A stretch of DNA of 28,152 bases from the NCBI GenBank assembly GCA_964368275.1, contig CAYJAQ010000016.1, positions 1 to 28,152 on the forward strand, in the 5' to 3' direction. Positions 25,657 to 28,152 of the stretch are shown here, one piece after another (the first letter of the stretch is position 1; the number at the start of each line of letters is the position of its first letter). Position numbers and translations under genes: made by a program. The notes under the pieces were generated by a model. That model saw nothing but the letters and a program-made list of their open reading frames with translations. It made no database searches and was not told where the DNA came from. This DNA is from CAYJAQ01 sp964368275 (lineage in GTDB: Bacteria; Bacillota_I; Bacilli_A; ML615J-28; CAG-313).

Positions 25657-27497
25657 TATTCTACCCATACTAGTTCATCAACAATGACGCCATCGTCAAT
25701 TGCTGGTGTAACTCTTTCTCTTTTTATTTCTAGTCTTGTTATTTTACCAACATTTTCGTTATTGTAAAGTTCTACGCTGCCTCTATTTAAATCAAATGTA
25801 AAGTTGTCACCGACTATATCAATCATTATTGCGATAACATCATTAGTTTTTAAGGTAAAGTCGTCAATCTTTAAGTTCTCAAAATGTGCTTGACAATTAG
25901 TAATGTCAATAATCATGCTTGAAGTTATACAGTCATATACTTCCATTTTAGTGCCTGTAGATAGGATATCAATATCACCTGTTACATTAGTCAAATAAAC
26001 ATTGCCACCTAAGGCATCTATGTCAGCATCTGTTAATGAATTAGCAATTTTAATAAAACCATTGGGTATTATTCCAGTTAGTTCTTCACCTTCAAGCTTA
26101 TTCAAAGTAATCTCGGAAGCAAGACGCGTTTCTATTTTTGCTGTCTTGTAGGTAAAGTTATTGATATTATTGATTGAACTATTTGTCAAATAGTTAAAGT
26201 TGTCACTGTTCATCTTCTCTACTACAACCGTGCCTAAATCGTTATTAAAAGTAAAGTTATTCGTGTTTAGTTCTTTTATACCAATATTACTGCGACGATT
26301 ATTAATAGTTAAGTCATTAATTTTATCGTTAGTAGTTGTAAATAGGCCTTCTTCAAAACTAAATGTTGCTTTTTCTATTACACTATTAGAAAGATAGACA
26401 TCTGCTTTATTTGTGACTAAAGTGAAATCTTCAGTATTTAGATCTTGTAAAGCAACTTTACCACTATTTATTTCTAGATCCATTTTTTCAACTTCAACAT
26501 CTTCCATTGCTAAAGTTCCTTTGGCAATATCAATAGTTAATTTATCAATTGTATCATTGGGAACAGTAATTGTTAGCAGATGGACAGGTTCTTTTAATAA
26601 ATTGAAAAAGTCAATACTCCGGCTATTATTAGTAGTAACTACTGCTACACCATTAATTATTTCACATGTAAAAGCACGATTAAATTCCGATTGATATTTA
26701 ATTTTTAATTCTTCTCCTGCTAAAACACGCACTTTCATCTCGTAGTTTTCTATTTTTATTTCACTTACATCATCATTAAGCAAAACTTCTTCAATGTGAT
26801 TAGTTCCAGGTATATCCATTAATGCTCGATATAAATATGTTTTAGTCACAACGCTCATAATACCAAGTGCAATAAAGATAATAAAGGTAATACCGAAAAT
26901 TTTACTTAATGACTTACTCTTCTTAGTCAATTTATCACATAAGCCATTAAAGGAAAACTCTTTAAACTTTAGAAATTTCTCATATGCTTTGGGCATAATT
27001 CGAAAAAAGCGTTCTAATAAAAAATCAACTAGCAATAGCATTAAATCAATAATATATAAAGAAGCAACAATTGTTACTAATATATATGCTACTAAGAAAA
27101 ACACCATTATAATAGCTTCTAATGCTTTATAACTAAAGAATGTTGGTATTGTAATTGCTAAACTATATATCATATAACCAATATATGCAAAGATTCCTAC
27201 AAATATCAGCAGTGTAGCTGTTGCTAGAATCAAACTGCTAATAGCATCTATAAAAGCTTTTTGCTTTAATTGCTTACTACGTTGGTCTTTATAATTAATG
27301 CCTTGTGCATCATAGATATTTTTAGCAACTTCTTCGGGAGTTGGTAAATCTCTTAATATCTTTTCTTCTTTTTCGCCATAATCAAGTGCATTATTAATCT
27401 TGGTTTGATAACTTTTTACAACACTGCGTATTTCTTTTTTTGGCAAGTATTTCAATTGATTTTCTAATTCTTGTAAGTATTCAACAATTGTTTGCAT
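25656..27497 (-). CDS. HAAS-domain membrane protein with DUF4097-like ectodomain
   Basis: A 613-residue envelope protein. Residues 1-65 (MQTIVEYLQELENQL through LPTPEEVAKNIY) resemble the cytoplasmic HAAS/DUF1700 helical domain, which in Bacillota is often encoded beside PadR-type regulators. Hydrophobic segments follow at about 84-115, 125-165 and 199-219. Residues about 235-600 have the regular short alternation of D/N, hydrophobic and turn residues (for example VALQDLNTEDFTLVTNKADV, then DLTINNRRSNIGIKELNTNN) typical of the DUF4097 putative-adhesin beta-solenoid fold found in LiaG-like proteins. A cell-envelope stress or sensing role is inference; no PadR or two-component gene is in view. 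GAGGTG lies 5 bases before the ATG. First gene of an operon with the small membrane protein and glyA. Confidence 0.8.
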   Translation of the reverse strand: MQTIVEYLQELENQLKYLPKKEIRSVVKSYQTKINNALDYGEKEEKILRDLPTPEEVAKNIYDAQGINYKDQRSKQLKQKAFIDAISSLILATATLLIFVGIFAYIGYMIYSLAITIPTFFSYKALEAIIMVFFLVAYILVTIVASLYIIDLMLLLVDFLLERFFRIMPKAYEKFLKFKEFSFNGLCDKLTKKSKSLSKIFGITFIIFIALGIMSVVTKTYLYRALMDIPGTNHIEEVLLNDDVSEIKIENYEMKVRVLAGEELKIKYQSEFNRAFTCEIINGVAVVTTNNSRSIDFFNLLKEPVHLLTITVPNDTIDKLTIDIAKGTLAMEDVEVEKMDLEINSGKVALQDLNTEDFTLVTNKADVYLSNSVIEKATFSFEEGLFTTTNDKINDLTINNRRSNIGIKELNTNNFTFNNDLGTVVVEKMNSDNFNYLTNSSINNINNFTYKTAKIETRLASEITLNKLEGEELTGIIPNGFIKIANSLTDADIDALGGNVYLTNVTGDIDILSTGTKMEVYDCITSSMIIDITNCQAHFENLKIDDFTLKTNDVIAIMIDIVGDNFTFDLNRGSVELYNNENVGKITRLEIKRERVTPAIDDGVIVDELVWVE

Positions 27498-27514
27498 ATT
27501 TACACCTCATATAT

Positions 27515-27544
27515 ATTATAACATTATTTAACTGAAAAAGTCAC
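27515..27544 (-). promoter_or_regulatory. Promoter of the HAAS-glyA operon
   Basis: On the minus strand GTGACT (27539-27544, four of six matches to TTGACA), an 18-base spacer and a perfect TATAAT (27515-27520) precede the gene. The untranslated leader would be very short because the GAGGTG ribosome binding site is at 27503-27508. The stretch from here to the tRNA terminator holds no gene that I can see. Confidence 0.6.
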
Positions 27545-27641
27545 CTCATTGCATTAAAAAAATATGACTTGCGTGTTATATATAAAAAGCATCCTTAAGA
27601 GATGTTTATCCCAATAAAATGCTAAACGTCTAATTCAAAAT

Positions 27642-27668
27642 AAAAAAGTGATTTTCAAACGAAATCAC
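27642..27668 (-). terminator. Terminator of the tRNA operon
   Basis: A 7-bp stem (GTGATTT with AAATCAC on the minus strand, 27662-27668 and 27648-27654) is followed by a T-run, about 10 bases past the CCA end of tRNA-Gln. Confidence 0.8.
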
Positions 27669-27678
27669 AGTAGTTAGA

Positions 27679-27754
27679 TGGTAGGGCTAGGTGGATTCGA
27701 ACCACCGGAATGACGGAGTCAAAGTCCGTTGCCTTACCGCTTGGCTATAGCCCT
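27679..27754 (-). tRNA. tRNA-Gln (anticodon TTG)
   Basis: A 76-base tRNA including an encoded CCA end. Acceptor AGGGCTA pairs with TAGCCCT, followed by discriminator A and CCA. The anticodon arm is ACGGA-CTTTGAC-TCCGT, reading UUG for glutamine, and the T-arm has GGTTCGAATCC. It lies 6 bases downstream of tRNA-Tyr and is probably cut from the same transcript. Confidence 0.97.
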
Positions 27755-27760
27755 ATAAAA

Positions 27761-27845
27761 TGGTGGAGGGGGACGGATTCGAACCATCGAACTCGGAGAG
27801 AGTGGATTTACAGTCCACCGCGTTTAGCCACTTCGCTACCCCTCC
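27761..27845 (-). tRNA. tRNA-Tyr (anticodon GTA)
   Basis: An 85-base tRNA with a long variable arm, as expected for bacterial tRNA-Tyr. Acceptor GGAGGGG pairs with CCCCTCC, then A and an encoded CCA. The anticodon loop CTGTAAA reads GUA for tyrosine and the T-loop is GGTTCGAATCC. It is transcribed before tRNA-Gln from the promoter at 27886-27914. Confidence 0.97.
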
Positions 27846-27885
27846 ATGTAAATGGAGACTTGCCACTCTTTATGACTGCCTAGAT

Positions 27886-27914
27886 ATTTTACTACAATTT
27901 TTGCATTTTGTAAA
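27886..27914 (-). promoter_or_regulatory. Promoter of the tRNA-Tyr/tRNA-Gln operon
   Basis: On the minus strand TTTACA (27909-27914) and TAAAAT (27886-27891) are exactly 17 bases apart, placing the transcript start about 35 bases before tRNA-Tyr. Confidence 0.75.
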
Positions 27915-27931
27915 ACATTTTGATAATTTTA

Positions 27932-28129
27932 TTATTCTTTGAACGAATCTTTCTTTAATGCATTCAAAAATTGCTTGATTGTACCACAAATAATTCGAAA
28001 TGGTTTCTTAATGAATTCAATTGTTTGAGCTGGTATAAACAAAAATTTAAATACTTTCTTGAGTGGTTTTTTGAGTTTAGCAAAGAGAATTAAAAAGTAA
28101 GTAATAGCTAAAAAATATGCTTTTTGCAA
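27932..28129 (-). CDS. Small basic/hydrophobic reading frame, possibly the 3' end of a gene cut by the window
   Basis: Sixty-five codons from a TTG: one hydrophobic helix (YFLAITYFLILFAKL) followed by an amphipathic, Lys-rich tail (KKPLKKVFKFLF through KQFLNALKK). The frame stays open to the window edge, no ribosome binding site precedes the TTG, and no in-frame ATG exists. It is therefore either the C-terminal part of a longer membrane protein or not a gene. A TATAAT at 28146-28151 on the same strand is compatible with a local promoter instead. The helix-plus-basic-tail layout recalls the C-terminus of YabQ-type sporulation membrane proteins, but this is only a resemblance. Confidence 0.4.
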   Translation of the reverse strand: MQKAYFLAITYFLILFAKLKKPLKKVFKFLFIPAQTIEFIKKPFRIICGTIKQFLNALKKDSFKE

Positions 28130-28152
28130 GAGGGTTTTATATAGAATTATAC

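Noticed and set aside
27545..27640. Hairpin around CTTAAG near 27611 as a second terminator or riboswitch
   Set aside because: Only about four base pairs before a mismatch, no T-run in a useful place, and no conserved riboswitch core recognised.
27760..27942. 60-codon plus-strand frame across tRNA-Tyr
   Set aside because: It is antisense to a clear tRNA gene and starts inside it.

Overview
The window is AT-rich and looks like a chromosomal segment of a low-GC, Gram-positive-type bacterium (Bacillota; an uncultured Erysipelotrichia- or Mollicutes-related lineage is my guess). The grounds are strong GAGGTG/GGAGG ribosome binding sites, TTGACA/TATAAT promoters, very short intergenic gaps, hairpin-plus-T-run terminators and the gene set. 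A peptidoglycan enzyme (MurA) and a D-aminopeptidase suggest a cell wall. All thirteen genes whose ends are visible stop with TAA or TAG, none with TGA, and the Trp codons I checked are TGG. No phage, IS, CRISPR or plasmid gene is visible.

Layout. (1) 1-3500: a TspO-family membrane protein (+), then convergent to it a two-gene minus-strand operon of metallo-aminopeptidases (M29 then M18), and rpmE (L31) with a textbook promoter. (2) 3500-20400: half of the window is two minus-strand genes encoding CvpA-like, N-terminally anchored membrane proteins with repetitive, predicted extracytoplasmic regions, one about 4490 residues and one 1031. Their membrane modules share layout, and they share a short recurring motif. 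Near its C-terminus the giant has three strongly conserved units of about 200 residues, with exact DNA matches of up to 157 bp. (3) 20400-21660: murA directly upstream of these two genes. The order murA ... rpmE resembles the Bacillus subtilis murAB-glpX-rho-rpmE neighbourhood, with the giant genes occupying the interval. (4) 21740-24247: a plus-strand operon of a shortened aspartase/fumarase-superfamily protein lacking many active-site residues, a four-helix membrane protein, and an M55 D-aminopeptidase, closed by a bidirectional terminator. (5) 24246-27520: a minus-strand operon of a HAAS-domain/DUF4097-like membrane protein, a tiny membrane protein and glyA. (6) 27640-28152: tRNA-Tyr and tRNA-Gln with promoter and terminator, then a small basic/hydrophobic reading frame at the window edge.

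The most novel element is the pair of CvpA-anchored repeat proteins next to murA. No function can be assigned from sequence; a structural or envelope-spanning role is inference. The second is the aspartase-like protein, which keeps the family scaffold but has lost the residues that bind fumarate/aspartate and the C-terminal domain, and is translationally linked to a membrane protein and a D-aminopeptidase.
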